Of a stretch of 64,000 nucleotides of DNA, positions 1 to 13,011 are shown in pieces. The translations under genes were made by a program, and so were the position numbers. Positions within the stretch are counted from its first letter, which is position 1. Each line of letters begins with the position of its first letter. The notes under the pieces were generated by a model. The model was not told where the DNA came from and did not search any database. It saw only the letters and a program-made list of their open reading frames with translations. Origin of the DNA: Mytilus edulis (lineage: Eukaryota; Mollusca; Bivalvia; Mytilida; Mytilidae); assembly GCF_963676685.1 (NCBI RefSeq), contig NC_092344.1, positions 91,604,749 through 91,668,748 on the forward strand, written 5' to 3'.

Positions 1-373
1 ATGTTTTTGTTATAAAAGTATCTGTTAACTAACAGGGTTAGGCTAATCTTTTGACAAAAGTAAGAACATATTGTTCGATTTGTGAATTGATCACCTTTTT
101 GGTACTTTGATTTTCTGTGATTGCAGTCAAATATCACCATCATTCTTTACTCGTATACCACATTCTATGGTTATTGATTTCACTAACTGTGATCACGTTG
201 ATTGGTCTTCTTTTAAAAAAAAATCTGTCAAATTGTTTAGGTCAGCAACAAACTGATACATTTTAGATTAAATTTTAGTGGAAATGTTGAAACATAAAGT
301 AGTGAATAACGATTCAACAACTCGGGTATTTTTTTTTAATTTTTCATAATATTATAATATTTCATAAAATAAC

Positions 374-3300
374 CTAATAAAATTTCTTCTTTTCTCGTTG
401 TTTTTCTAAGTAGGAATGGTAATAAAAGTTTCCAAATAGTAAAATGAGTGTTATTGCATAAATGAACACAGCAACATTAAAGCCTTGAGGAAAGTCACAG
501 TCAGTTATTAAATTATATCCAGTATGTATAACAAACGCCATAAACTGTGTCTGAAATAAGAAAATTTTCACGAATCTCAATACATCAAAATACTTATATG
601 CCCACATTTTGAATTTATACGAACCTTGCACCACATCTTCCTATATCTACTTAATGATGTTATATGTTAACACTTTATTTTATTCTAATATCAGAAAATA
701 ATAATGTATATACTTTTCAGGTCATCATTTTATATTTACTTGTATACCAACAAACACAGTATTTTTTTTGTGTATTCAACTATAAAAGAAAATTAATTGT
801 TCAATAGCTTCAACTTCAAACTTAATGTTCATCTTGTTATTACTGCCACATAAATTATGACATTTCCGTATGTTTTACAAGGATCTGACAACACAGTATC
901 ACTTTTTGTTATGTCCTTTTAATTATCACATCAGCCAATAAAATTTCAGTCTGAACATTTTTGAAGATTTGACCTTCGGGATGTAATGTCTTTAAAACAG
1001 AAAATTGAAAGGTGCGCTTTCAGTTTCAATTTTCTAAGCAAAGCTTAAGCACATACTCTATTATTATCATAGATTCTTTTCATAATATATTATGTCCCCC
1101 TTTAAAACAATAGACTTATCTTGAAAACATTGCCAAAGATAGAAAGAAATTATATCATCAAGATATTGCAGCAATTACTTACCAATTGAAGTTTTGTAAG
1201 GTATTTCTTCCACCAAAGATACTTTTGCATATGTGGTCCAAATACAGCAAGTCCATAGTAGGTATACATAAAGATATGTACAAAGGAATTTAGCATCCCA
1301 GTAAAGAAAGCTATGAAAAGTTAAAAAAAAATGAAAATACCATACTCAAAAGAAAATTCAAAACGAAAAGTATATAATCAAATGGAAAAATCAAAAGCTC
1401 ACAGAGAGATATAGTTCACTGAATTGAAATATTATTGACGTAGATCGTCTACATGTTAATAAACAGATAATAAAAAAATCAGTGTAATAATTTATTTATC
1501 GATAGTTCATAAAATCATTTGTCAACTGAAAATAGCGAATGTTAAAAAGTATGGACATAAATGGGAAATTAATTATGAAAATGATAGGGAAAACTGCATT
1601 CGAAAAAGGCTTTTAAGATTGAATTGTTATTGTATTGTGACATGAAAACTAAAATAAAAGCTTTTGGTTTAAATTAATTAGGATTGCGAGTATCTTTTAG
1701 AAAAAAACATATCCCGTCGCATTTATACAATCATAAAAGCATCGTTAAAGTTCCTAAAATAACAGTATCCCAACATTAATTATGATTATGATAAGAATTG
1801 GGCTGCTCTTTTCCATAATGAAATATATTTTTTCAAAGTCGAATAATGTTCACCCCTTCAACGAACATGTGGCTCATAACGTTTGTAATATATCAGGGTA
1901 TGTATCAAGACAAAACAAATGTTGTAACGGTAAGTTCCTGAATAACAAGCTTTATCACATATTTGTTACGAATACGTTGGGTTTTGCATATGCAATAATC
2001 TCAAATTTGCCCGAGGCAAAAAAGAGGTAATTGGTTATTGTGCCCTGATTCCAAATGACGTGACGTCATTGCGTACTTAACGACAAATTATAACACTTTT
2101 GTGAGAAGAAAGTTTAAGATTTCACCTGTTATGTTTCATTAATTTGTTATAATTGATTTTTTTCGCTCTATTCTGCATAACTTAAATATGTGATGAATAG
2201 ATTATAACATGTCTTTATTTCCCAAGTAACTAATTGAGTTAGATTTTTCCATGAATAAAACTGTACCAATAAATCTCATATACTTACACTGTCCTCCTGC
2301 GACATATTTGACACCCATCCACCAATTCAATATCATTGTACAATGATGATACACGTGTAAGAATGAAACCTGATTAAACTTTTTACGTAATATGAAAAAT
2401 ACCTGTAGACAAAGACATAAAATTCTTATAAAAATATATTCTTGAAACAGAACATTAAATTCTGTTCATACGAAATCGTTTACTAGTAGCTTACTTTTCA
2501 TAAGTGCTGTTTTATTCTGTATTGGTGCTTTCAAATTATTTTTTTATGAGTTTCGATATGCACGAAATGCATTGAAAATGGCCATTCCAATAAAAATATG
2601 TTAGCAACGTCTTATTCACGGATACAAATATATGTTCACGAATTGTACTAAAGCTAAAAATGACGTTAAAAAGTTACTGGTTGTTCTTTGTAGGTCCATT
2701 TATGTTTAAATACTCCTATTAATTGAACGTTTTAATGTTACAGACTTTTATTCTCTAGCGTACTTCTTCAAAAGTATTCCAACACACAAATTGAAATGTG
2801 TTTCATTAAAAAAAGAAGTAGAAACTGTATGATTGACTTTGACAAAACCGTAACTAACGTTGTCATAAACAACCATACATAGATCTAACATTGTAAAAAA
2901 AAGTTTAAAATATTGAAAAAAGCAGTATACAAGAACAGCATACATCTGCAACTCGACAAAAACACATAAGAAGAGAAAATAATGTTTCCCAGTAGTCAAC
3001 ACTTCGGTGTTGACATGAATATCAATAATGTGGTCATTTTTACAAATTTCCTGTTAACAAAACTTTGAAATTTTCGAAAACTAAGGATTTTCTTATCCCA
3101 GGCATAGATTACCTTAGCCGTATTTGGCACAACTTTTTGGAATTTTGGATCCTCAATGCTCTTCAACTTTTTACTTGTTTGGCTTAATAAATATTTTGAT
3201 ATGAGCGTCACTGATGAGTCTTATGTAGACGAAACGCGCGTCTGGCGTACTAAATTATAGTCCTGGTACCTTTGATAACTATTTCCAAAAAAACGCACAC

Positions 3301-6300
3301 CACTTTATGACAATGAACCTTTAACGTTGAGAAAATTGACATGTACAAAAATGAAAAATATGACCTGCATAACTTTGAGCAGTTTCTAATGAAAAACATA
3401 ATTGTTGTCGAATAATTTTTTTCATATTCTGAAAGAAAATCAACACCGTATAAATATGCATCATAATTGTGTGAGTGAGTAAGCATTAGAAGATGAATGA
3501 TGCGAATCTGTACATGATAAACGGTGATCAAACCTTCCCGAGTCTTTATGTAGCTCATCAATATGTATTTACACGCTTATAATTCATTACCTCATATCAT
3601 CAATGTCACGAACTTATTGCCCTAGGTTATTGATAGCAAAAAGTAAAATCACAAAAATACTGAACTCCAAACGAAATTAGAAAAAAAGAAAGTCCCTATT
3701 AATCGAATGGCAATGGTTTTAAAGCTAGCTAAATCAATGCATACAGTATGTACACTGAAGAGATTTTTCCTGCCGAACTGACTTTAAATAACTAATTCCA
3801 ACAATAAGACTGTCCTTTCCTTGATCTTGATGCAATGTATTTATATCTTTAACGGGAAGCTTAATACAAACATCAATGATAAAAGAGATAATTTTTCATT
3901 TCCTATTGTTAATTATCAATTTTTAGATGGTGACGTTCCCTTGTCAACATTTTACGGTGTTTATATATCTCAACTTGTTCGATTCGCTCGTTTAGTAACA
4001 ACGTATTTGATTTCAACGAAAGAAATCTCTGTATTACTGAAAAATTATTACACCAGAGTTTTCGATATCACAAACTAGTCAAGACATTTACTACTAAATA
4101 TTATGATCGGTACAAGGACGTCATTCGTAAACATAATTCAATATGAAGACATCTTATACGTTTAGGTATTTCACATCCAATATTTTATGGTAATATTCCT
4201 TACAAAGTACAAAATTGTCGGCATTCACCTCAAAAACTAACCAAACCTTCATTCAGATCTAGTGACGATACTGTTGTCATGTCATTAAGATTGCATATTT
4301 TGGTATTAATATCGAATTTCTCATATGGTCTTTGCATCGGAAATGAAACACAATTATTCTAAAACCAGTTGTTGGTATGATACGGGTTATGTCCTTCACA
4401 TATATTTTATGATGGCATGATACAAAATACCTAACGTGAGGGATTGTACTTGATTTTCGTATGATGAAAACATAATCTTTCAATCAGTTGAATTGAGGTC
4501 TGGAGCTTGCATGTCAGTTACTGCTAGTAGTCCTTTGTTAATTTATGTATCATTGTCATTTTGCTTAGTTTCTTTTGTTTCCTATTCTACCATCGGACTC
4601 AGATTCTTTTAAACTGAGTTTTACTATGCGTATTGCTATGTGGTTCTTTATTCTACATTTGCTAGTGGTGTAGGGGATGGTTGAGATCTCACAAAATATG
4701 TTAAACCCCGCTGCAGTTTTGCGCCTGTCCCAAGTCAGATGCCTCTGGCCTTTGTTAGTTTTGTATGTTTTTTCTAATTTTAATTCATTTATATGTTTTG
4801 GATTTTAGTGTGACGTCCATTTTCACTGAAATAGTACAGTTTTGTTAAGAGGCCGGCTGAGGACCAACTCCCTAGCGGGTTTTTCTCTCTGCGTTGAAGA
4901 GCCGTTGGTGGACTTCGGTTGTTGTCTCTCTGACATATTCCACATTTCTATCCTCAATTTTATAACTAATATACCTAGTCACTACGCACAGAGGTTTCAA
5001 TGAGAAACCAATAATCAGTCAGTAAATCATAACCGTCGGTAATCTGGCACAACAGCGTAATCAGACATTTCACAAGTTTAATTTGCTTTCTTGGTTCTTT
5101 ATTTGTTGATTGTTTAACATGATTGTAAAAGACTAGAACAATATTCAACATAACCCCAATAGGAAGATTCTGTAGATGGTCGACCGGGGAGCAGAACGAG
5201 AATTTGCCACCACAAGACAGAGGAAATGACTGTCTTGCTATAACAAACTTCTTTACTTGTAAAGGTGTTTTGACTGCAGAGAGCGTGACACGCTCCTTAC
5301 CATGCATCGGATTTACCTGTTCTCATTTAGAGCCAACGTGGCTGTGTATCTATACAGCTAACAAACTAGACAAACGGACTCCTATTTCGCTAGCCTCACT
5401 TGCTGAACGGAAAAGTCCAAGATTTAAGTACATGTAGGGTAAATTTCCGACTTGCTTTATGTGATTTTTTAAATCAATCGCTTTTTGTAGCACTAGATCT
5501 TGCAACTGTGGTAAAGCATTCAATTGTAGTAGGTAAAAATAGTAATTACTTTTAATGTTAAGCGGGTTGGAATCTGACTTACCGTATCTAAAAGTTCTAT
5601 AACCTTCGAGAAAAAGAACCACCAACAAACCTTCGCCATCTGCACGTAAAAAAATAACAAAATCATTATACTCTAATTGCCGGAAATAAAATAAAACGTA
5701 TAAATACATTAAAACAGTTGAATGATCGTTAGTGTAGAACAGTTAATAATAACAGAATCATTTAAATTTAACAGATATATATATACATGTATATATATTG
5801 TGTTTCCATTTATTGTTTTTTTTATCTAAATTTAATTCGTTCGAAATATGAAGTAGCATCTTATGCTTATATTATTAATAACTTAATCTAAGATAGCAAT
5901 ACACACTTTGGTTTCGCATTTTGGCCCCGGTGGATTTTTCAAATATAAAAGTTATTGTGTAATAAAATAATTTTTTAGACAGCTGAGTACTAATTTGATG
6001 GTTTATAAGAACATCAAGATTATTTTTTACAGTTTGTATGGGCTATTTTCTGTTTGAATCTCGTATTTTCATAGGTCGACCGGACATCGGTCCAGAAATT
6101 AATGTAATTTTCACAAACATTTTTTCCAAACGAAGTTTTTGACGCAATTTTACAAACACATGAGACATATGATTTTCATTGGATTTACTGAAAGATATGT
6201 GTAAACCGTTTCTGAAAAGGTATAATTACCTCAAGCGATTGAAATTCTACTTTTAGACAAATTTTGGGCAAATATCTTTTCCCCCCTTTTTGCAATATTT

Positions 6301-9300
6301 TATAGCAAATAAATACAGATTGTTGCCATGGATACACCAAAAGAATTATATTTTACCATTTTAAATACTAGATATAAAATTTATGGAAGATTCTGATAAC
6401 ATATATATGCACATTTATGACACAAATAGTAAGCTGTACATTGCAAGAAAGCAATGAAAAGGGGATGGTAAATATTTTTAGAGCAAATTTTGATTTTTTT
6501 CCTAACTGTTTATTGCTACCTAATGCCACAAAATATTTCACATGCTATATATTCTTGATTATTTTACGAAATTATTAAATTTAGTTGATCTCCAACTCTG
6601 AAACCTAATTAACGGCGAAATCTTACTGAAGGTAATGAAAAATTGTGTGTTATGCAACGCTGTATATATAAAGGAGTTTCAATAAACCTTCATGCACTGA
6701 AATCGGATTTGACAATGCAGTTGTATGATGTGTATAATAAGTTGACTACACTTTTGCAAGTGATTTCCTTGGTGCTTTTCTCTAATCACCATGGAAAAAT
6801 TGTACAACTGTTCTTTATAAGGATTGGCAGGTCTTGATTTTATTATGAAACATTTATCTATCTAAAAACTAAAGACGTATAATAGTATATTTAATATCAA
6901 AGAACTTACTCTGATGGCCAAGGGACTTTCTGAATAATCCACTGGCTGACAAAGGTAACTATAATTTGACAGTAATGAAACAGTAAGAAACTGAAATAGA
7001 AAAATAAATATTATGCATCTAATATTTTGTTTTTATTCAAAACCATAATAGAAAGTAATACTGAAAGTAATTTTGAAGACGGAAACGATGATAGAAAAGA
7101 AAATAAACTGTTGGTGACCTTCTGCTGTTGTCTGTTCTATGGCCGGGTTGTTGTCTCTTTGACACATTCCCTATTTCCATTCCCAATTTTATCTTCCTCT
7201 CCTTCATCGCCTCTCCAAAAAAATAAAACTACAGAAAGAGCGAGGAAGAGTTCAATACAATAGTTTTATAACTAATCTAAATAATTTCAAAATAATGAAC
7301 ATACACTAAGTGTTGTTGTTTCAAGATAATAGATTGTTACTTTCATAGAATTTAGTCTGAATTATTACGTCATCATTTTGATGTTGTGTGTCGTTATTTG
7401 TCGACAAAGATTATTGTTATTTTAATATAACTTGTTTTAATAGCAGAAATAAAGATGTCTAAGTATTTTAATATATTTATACCAATTATCATCATTTACA
7501 AGATATAGTGTCGACTTCTCTACATGGGTTGTTTTCATACAAAATCAAAATATACGATGGAATCAAATGATTCGATTTAAGCCAATAAAAAGATCATCAT
7601 TTATAACTTTGATTTTGACATTTGTTAAGGAACTTTTCGTTTTGAATTTTCGTATTTTTGTTATTTTACTAATAGGAATTGAAAACCTACTAAACATATT
7701 TTATATTGAAAAAGTTTAAAGTATAACAACGCAAATTGGTGTAAATGTAAAGAATTAAATGAAATAAAACAGGTACCTCTAAAAACATGTAAATTGATAA
7801 TCCAACTAAAATAAAGTTGTATGGGATTAGAACTGCTTTCAGATTTAATGGTTGTACATTTTTCATAACTCTAGGACTGACAAGCACAACGAAAATGTAC
7901 GAAACAAATAATATCATTATTGGAACGGGGCTCTGCATAAGGAACCATTCCCCTACTCTAGGATCTGAAATTAAAAAAGTTTCAAAAGTGATTTAAAGTG
8001 TTAAACAATCTGTCAATATTTTTTGATAAAATAAAATGAAAAAAATGAGTTTTATGCATCTTGCAACGGACATATGGTTAATACACCGAGTGAAAAAATC
8101 CTCTACTTATTATGGTTTCGACCAGTGCAAAATGTATTTACCATTAATTTTACACCATCCGTAGCAAGCGCTTAAATTCTAATCAGGCTCTGTAAATCAG
8201 ATGCCCTTTATACATGTAACAAACTCATCACATCCTTCAGTATGAGGCGCCGTTTTACTATTTAATACTTATTTTCTGATATCAAAAAATGATTTTCTGA
8301 TATCAAAAATTCTATTTTTTGATATCAGGAATTCGATTTCTTGATATCAGGAAATAAAGCATATTTTCTGATATCAAAAATTCGAATTCCTGATATCAAA
8401 AATTCATTTCTTGATATCAGGAAATCGATTTTTTGATATCAGAAATTCGAATTTTTGATATCAGAAAATATAAATTATTTTTTTATATCAAGAAATAGAT
8501 TTTCTGATATCAAAAAATGATTTTGTGATATCAAAAAATCGAATTTCTGATATCAAAAAATCATTTTCTGATATCAGAAAATAAGAAATAAATGAATAAA
8601 AGACGGCTCCCTGTGCGTCAATAAAAGCATTCAAACTCAGCCATGAGCCCAAACATCAGGAAATATGTGAAATAATGTTTCCGGGTATACCAATTATTAT
8701 TGGGTCCTACTAAAAAGCGCCCGGGAGCGCCCGGGTGAAGAAAAGGCGCCTGGGAAAAAGAAAAAACGCCCGGGGGGGGGGGGGGGGGAAGGGGGGGATA
8801 GAAAAAAAAGCGGCCGGGGAAAATATATAGAAATTGCGTTGGCATGAGACAACTTTGTGTCGATGAAACATTTGATTTTTTTAAAATTTTAGACAAGTAT
8901 TTTGCAAATTCGGATTATAGACATTTGTAATAAAGCACAAAAACAAGTATGAATGTTTCAATTTAAACAATAATATATGAATACTATTTCGAAAGACAAA
9001 TAATAATGGATCACAGCTTATGCTGAAGATTTATATAATGTTAGACATCAAAAGACACGTTTTTCAAAAACGATATCAAAATGATAAATGCTAAAACAAC
9101 TTAAAATTCACAGATTTATATTAATTTTATAAAATTAAAAGAGCTGCACATTATTTAAGAACGATAGAAGTGACACGCACATGTATATTAGCATCAGCAA
9201 ATAAAACAATTATACTATGCATGTTAAAAGCAGGTGTTTGGTATAAAACAAATTCTTAGTGACAGGCATGTTGAATCCCTTCCACGATCTTCCAATGTCA

Positions 9301-12300
9301 ATTCAAGTGTGTTTAATAAAATACAAAACTTTGAAAAGTTGTCACCATGCAGTTGCGAATATTAGACTCGGGCACTGATTTTTTTTAATAACGAAGCATA
9401 TGTTTTGATCGAGGACAATATCATTCATGATTTTTCTATTTCCTCTTGTTTATATTTACGGCTTACTTACTTGTATACAATTTTGAAGTCCAAAATGTAA
9501 AAGTGCAACAACACTATCTTCACTCTTTAGACAAAACAAGCAATGATTTTTTTATTTTTTTTATTCATTTATTGTTATAAGATATTATTATTTTCTTTTC
9601 CCGGTCGCTTTATTTTCTCCCCCGGGCGCTATTTCTTTTCTCCGGGCGATATTTGTCATTTTAATTATGGCAAAGGGTCCATTGTAACAAAAACAAAATG
9701 CTTATACATTTCAAGTTTTATAAAGATGATTTAGACTTTAAAGTCTCTAGAAAACTAAACAATATTTGAAACTGAGTACACAATTCGAGTCCGATGCACA
9801 ACAAGACAATATATTGAAGATATTTGAAATCATTATGAAATATAACACAGTATTTACTTTTGCGACGAACAATCCCAATCGAAAGAATTAGTCGACCTTA
9901 GAATTAACTAAATACTGGAAAATGTTTAACAAAACTTGACTTATCGAAAACAAATAATGATGTATTCAAGATTTAGATACGATGGCTTGATGATATATTC
10001 AGGTTCAACTGACGTAATACACGATCTTTTCGCCTTATATATCTAATGCAATACATGTACCTACCTAAATTGAACATACTAATATTCTCAAAACGAATTG
10101 TGCCTTTCTTGACTGTCGTGTAATACAAATTTGAAAGACCAACGCTTTCAAAATAAAGGTATTTTAGAAATGAAAACGTACATCAAGCCTACATAAATTT
10201 TTCAATACTTCATAGTAAAGGCTCATATAAAACAAATGTAATTTAAATGATATATAATTGCATTGCATGTATGTTTCATTTATATGATATGTTATTTTGA
10301 ATGGCTAACAGCAATCTCGCGTCCTTCTGAAATTAACTTTCATTACACAATGAAATGTACCATTCGTGATGACCCGAACTCCCACAATAAAGTGCACATG
10401 TAAATTAAAGAAAAACTTGACAGAAATCGTGTTTTCATTATCCTAGCTAAATATGTGATTATAATATCGAATGCTTCTTTTTGTAATTCGTAGGGTTGTA
10501 AAAGCTTTGACCGTGCGCACATTTTTAGAAGGAAGGGCTTCCGCACTGCATACACAATGTACTTCGGTCAACGCTTTTATACCCCAATGAATTTATAAAA
10601 AGGAGCATTCAATTCTTAAATACAAGGCCATAGGCGGATCTAGATGGCCCGGTCACACATCATGGCAAGAATTTGGTTGTTTATAATTGGGAATAACTGA
10701 AGCATTACTGTAGTGGGCCTTTTTTATGGCAGTCAGTGGGCCCCCTATTTTAAAACTTTCTCGATCCGCCACTGAAGGCGCAGTATAATAGATGCTATAG
10801 CAGTCTTTAAAAAAATGTCACGTAAATAGACGAAATACAAGAAATGTTTGTTGCTATTGGCTTTGAACTAGCTGTAAGTAGGTGAGAATGCTTTCCGAAC
10901 TGTATTTTTCTTCTTCTTGGTATTGTTATACTGCCACGTCCAGTCTGTGTTTTTTTTGTTAGCTGTTTTTGTTCGTTGTATCGATCTGATGAATAAAGAC
11001 CATTTCAACTGATTTTTATATATAAAAAAGATGTGGTATGATTGCCGATGAGACAACTCTCCACACGAGATCAAATAAAATAGAAATTAACAACTATAGG
11101 CCACTGTACAGCCTTCAACAATGAGCAAAGCCCATTCTGCATAGACAGCTATAAAAGACCCCGAAATGACAATGCAAAACAATTTAAACGAGAAAACTAA
11201 CGGCCTAATTTATGTAAAAAAAATGAACGAAAAGCAGATATGTTACACATACACAAACGACAACCACTGAATTACAAGCTCCTGGCTTGGGACAAGCACA
11301 TACATACAGAATGGTGGTGGTGTTTAATATGTCAGTGGGATCCCAACCCTCCCCTAACCTAGGATATGGATGTAACAGTACAACATAAGAACGAACTATA
11401 AAAATCCGTTGAAAAAGGCTTAACTCATCAGATAAATACAAGTACAAATACTACACAGAGTGGACGTGGCCGGATACTTCTATATCCAATCAACAAAAAG
11501 ACAATAATATTCAGTTTGCTTTGAATTTACTGATAACAAAATCAATATTAATACCAATAAAAACATAAATTGTTTGTTCTTACAGTATGTTATGACAAAA
11601 ACACCAGTGTCCCAGGCCGCCACAATTTTTAAGTGTCTGTCCCACGTAAGAAGCCTGTAAGGATATACAATTGTCGTTGGTTCGTGTCTGTCATATTTGT
11701 TTTTCGTATTTTTCTTGTTATAAATTAGGCCGTTAGCTTTCTTAATAAATCTTTTCATATTTTTCATGCCGGGACATTTTATAGCCCACTTTACGGTATT
11801 GGGTTTTCTCATTATTAAAGACCGAGCGATTGCCTATAATTTCGTATATCCACTTCATTTTATTTGGCTTTGGTGGATACTTGTCTCAATGGCAATAATA
11901 ACACATCTCCTGATTTTTATATACTAAACAGAACTAATTGACTTACTAAATTCGCAACATCATCAACTGAAAAAAAAACCTTAGAAAACGATATTACCAA
12001 ATACTTGGGCTTAAATTCACAAAAACCTAGTTGAACAAATCTGTTTTAGAGGAAACTAACAATTGCTTATAAAAGAAACTGGAACGTACAATTGCTTTTC
12101 AATGAAGAAATACAATTGTTGACTATAAAAAAAATATGTGAGATACACAATCATACAAAATTTCTTATAACTAATGAAGCCAAACTTTGTAATATTCTTT
12201 CCTTAAACAAGACCGAAACACTATACCAAATGTTAGGATTCATGGGTGAGCTCGGAGGCTTTTATTGATACACAGGGGACAATCATTGATATTTTTCTTA

Positions 12301-13011
12301 TTTTCTGGTATCAAAAAATCATTTTTTGATATCAGGAATTCAAATTTTTGATATCAAAAAATCATTTTCTGATATCAAAACATGTATTTCTTGATATCAA
12401 ATAATCATCCGTATTATTTGATATCAGAAAATATATTTCTTGATATCATAAAATGGATTTCTTGATATCAAAAAATGATTTTCTGATATCAAAAATTCGA
12501 ATTATTGATATCAAGAAATAAAGATTATTTTCTGATATCAAGAAATCGAATTTCTGATATCAAAAAATGGATTTCTTGATATCAAAAAATTGAATTCTTG
12601 ATATCAAGAAATATTTTTTGATATCAAAAAATATTTTCTGATATCAGAAATTCAATTTTTTGATATCAGAAAATAAGGAATAAATAGTAAAACGGCGCCT
12701 CATACTTCAGTCAATCTCATTGATAGAATCGTAGATTATCATAGACATATTATACTACAGTACAATGTTCTACTGCTTACATGATTATGCCATTCTTACT
12801 GTGTTCTTGCTTGTATGTAACTACCTTTGTGTCTTATGAATAAGGCAGTTGCCATTTTTCCGGCTAAGATTTTCATAATATCTTTTTAAAAATATCAAAA
12901 TTATTTTTTTGAACTGATGGTGTACGTTAAATTTCTATAATTAAAGCTACACTTACCTCCTCTCTTAAGAAAGTCTGTATAAAATGTCTTGGCATCTTCG
13001 GAGAATGACAT
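374..13011 (-). CDS. elovl: Fatty acid elongase (ELOVL family), gene A, seven coding exons, complete
   Basis: ELOVL enzymes catalyse the condensation step (malonyl-CoA plus acyl-CoA) of very-long-chain fatty acid elongation in the ER membrane. Exons in transcript order: 13011-12957, 7964-7777, 6990-6910, 5639-5583, 2402-2288, 1310-1183 and 550-374 (stop included). All have AG/GT borders, and the phases join to 801 nt, 266 aa. Motifs seen: DPRVGEW near residue 19; KVIELLDT 120-127 (KxxExxDT); [10 protein letters not shown] 138-147 with the HxxHH catalytic box; [12 protein letters not shown] 173-184; TKLQLTQ 204-210 (TxxQxxQ). Several hydrophobic segments fit a multipass protein. The C-terminus KKFY fits a KKxx ER-retrieval signal. 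Q before the HxxHH box is usual in polyunsaturated-type (ELOVL2/4/5) elongases; the exact subtype is not resolved. The start is the first ATG of the exon whose phase-1 donor matches the next acceptor. 5' UTR exons were not found. Paralogue of the gene at 17668-26922. Confidence 0.93.
2985..3275 (+). repeat. Retrozyme-like repeat carrying HHR-1
   Basis: The body upstream of the ribozyme matches, with divergence, the reverse complement of 48240-48560. Shared blocks include CCCAGTAGTCA, GTGTTGACATGAAT, the motif around ATTACCTTAG and CTCAATGCTCTTCAAC. Only one ribozyme is present, so this is a monomer or a 5'-truncated copy. Confidence 0.7.
3204..3249 (+). ncRNA. Type I hammerhead ribozyme, core intact (HHR-1)
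   Basis: CTGATGA (3211-3217), stem II GTCT/AGAC with loop TATGT, GAAA (3231-3234), a short self-complementary stem III ACGCGCGT, cleavage triplet GTC, then TGGCGTA pairing with the upstream AGCGTCA as stem I. All conserved core bases are present. It lies in intron 4 of elongase gene A, antisense to it. Confidence 0.85.
3745..4260 (+). pseudogene. Decayed reverse transcriptase C-terminal remnant
   Basis: Translates in one frame to [17 protein letters not shown] and [14 protein letters not shown], a conserved segment downstream of the RT palm in a retroelement family common in molluscs (Penelope-like or related; inferred). Frameshifts and stops interrupt it after about 4078. It is antisense in intron 4 of elongase gene A. 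Confidence 0.65.
4495..4975 (+). repeat. Retroelement 3' tail, long copy
   Basis: Shares with 60570-60845 the motifs GTCAGATGCCTCTGGCC-like, GTGTGACGTCCATTTTCACTG and GGCCGGCTGAGGAC-like, ending with TGTTGTCTCTCTGACATATTC. It probably belongs to the RT remnant just upstream. Confidence 0.6.
5204..5425 (+). repeat. Diverged dispersed repeat copy
   Basis: Similar in layout to 23384-23600 (GCGTGACACGCTC, CATCGGATTTA, CAAACGGAC and GCTGAACGGAAAAG-like blocks). No functional ORF. Intron 4 of elongase gene A. Confidence 0.4.
5640..6909. other. Elongase A intron 3, no recognised feature
   Basis: AT-rich. I see no exon, RNA gene or clear repeat here beyond short AT runs. Confidence 0.5.
7110..7192 (+). 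repeat. Short retroelement tail fragment
   Basis: TGTTGTCTCTTTGACACATT followed by CCCTATTTCCATTCC; the same tail lies at 60775-60845 and, inverted, at 62495-62535. Confidence 0.6.
8245..8612. repeat. GATATC palindromic satellite element, copy 1
   Basis: About 16 iterations of a roughly 20-bp motif centred on the palindrome GATATC with A/T arms in either orientation (TTTTTGATATCAGAAAT type). The ends are imperfect inverted repeats: GAGGCGCCGTTTTACTATTT at the left, and an AGACGGCTCCCT-type end at the right. Looks like a foldback or MITE-like unit. In intron 1 of elongase gene A. Confidence 0.85.
8710..9660. repeat. GC-rich CGCCCGGG motif clusters with G-tract
   Basis: 8718-8822 holds several CGCCCGGG motifs separated by A/G spacers and a long G run near 8774-8790. 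9598-9652 holds the same motif in inverted orientation (CCCCCGGGCGC). The AT-rich spacer has no gene. Possibly the two ends of a foldback unit. Confidence 0.5.
10628..10775. repeat. MITE-like repeat with GGCGGATC/GATCCGCC ends
   Basis: Short element ending in inverted TAGGCGGATC and GATCCGCCACTG, about 148 bp, no ORF. Similar ends (GATCCGCCCCTG) appear near 51319. Confidence 0.5.
11030..11430 (-). repeat. Dispersed retroelement 3' region
   Basis: Inverse of a tail family seen in plus orientation at 39520-39780 and 19800-19998. Contains GTGGTATGATTGCCGATGAG and GAGCAAAGCCCATTC. No intact ORF. Confidence 0.6.
11575..11915 (+). repeat. Dispersed retroelement 3' region, plus orientation
   Basis: Contains CCCACGTAAGAAGCCTGTAA-like, AAATTAGGCCGTTAGC and TTTTATAGCCCACTTTACGG, blocks shared with 39540-39780. 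With 11030-11430 it forms an inverted pair. Confidence 0.55.
12281..12702. repeat. GATATC palindromic satellite element, copy 2
   Basis: Second array of the same motif. Its right end, AGTAAAACGGCGCCTCATAC plus TTCAG, is the inverse of the left end of copy 1. Same intron, 3.7 kb away. Confidence 0.85.

Noticed and set aside
8618-8896. Proline-rich frame on the minus strand
   Set aside because: The prolines are the complement of a G-homopolymer and CGCCCGGG repeats.
11420-11440. CTCATCAG as another hammerhead core on the minus strand
   Set aside because: No GAAA, stem II or stem I partners nearby.
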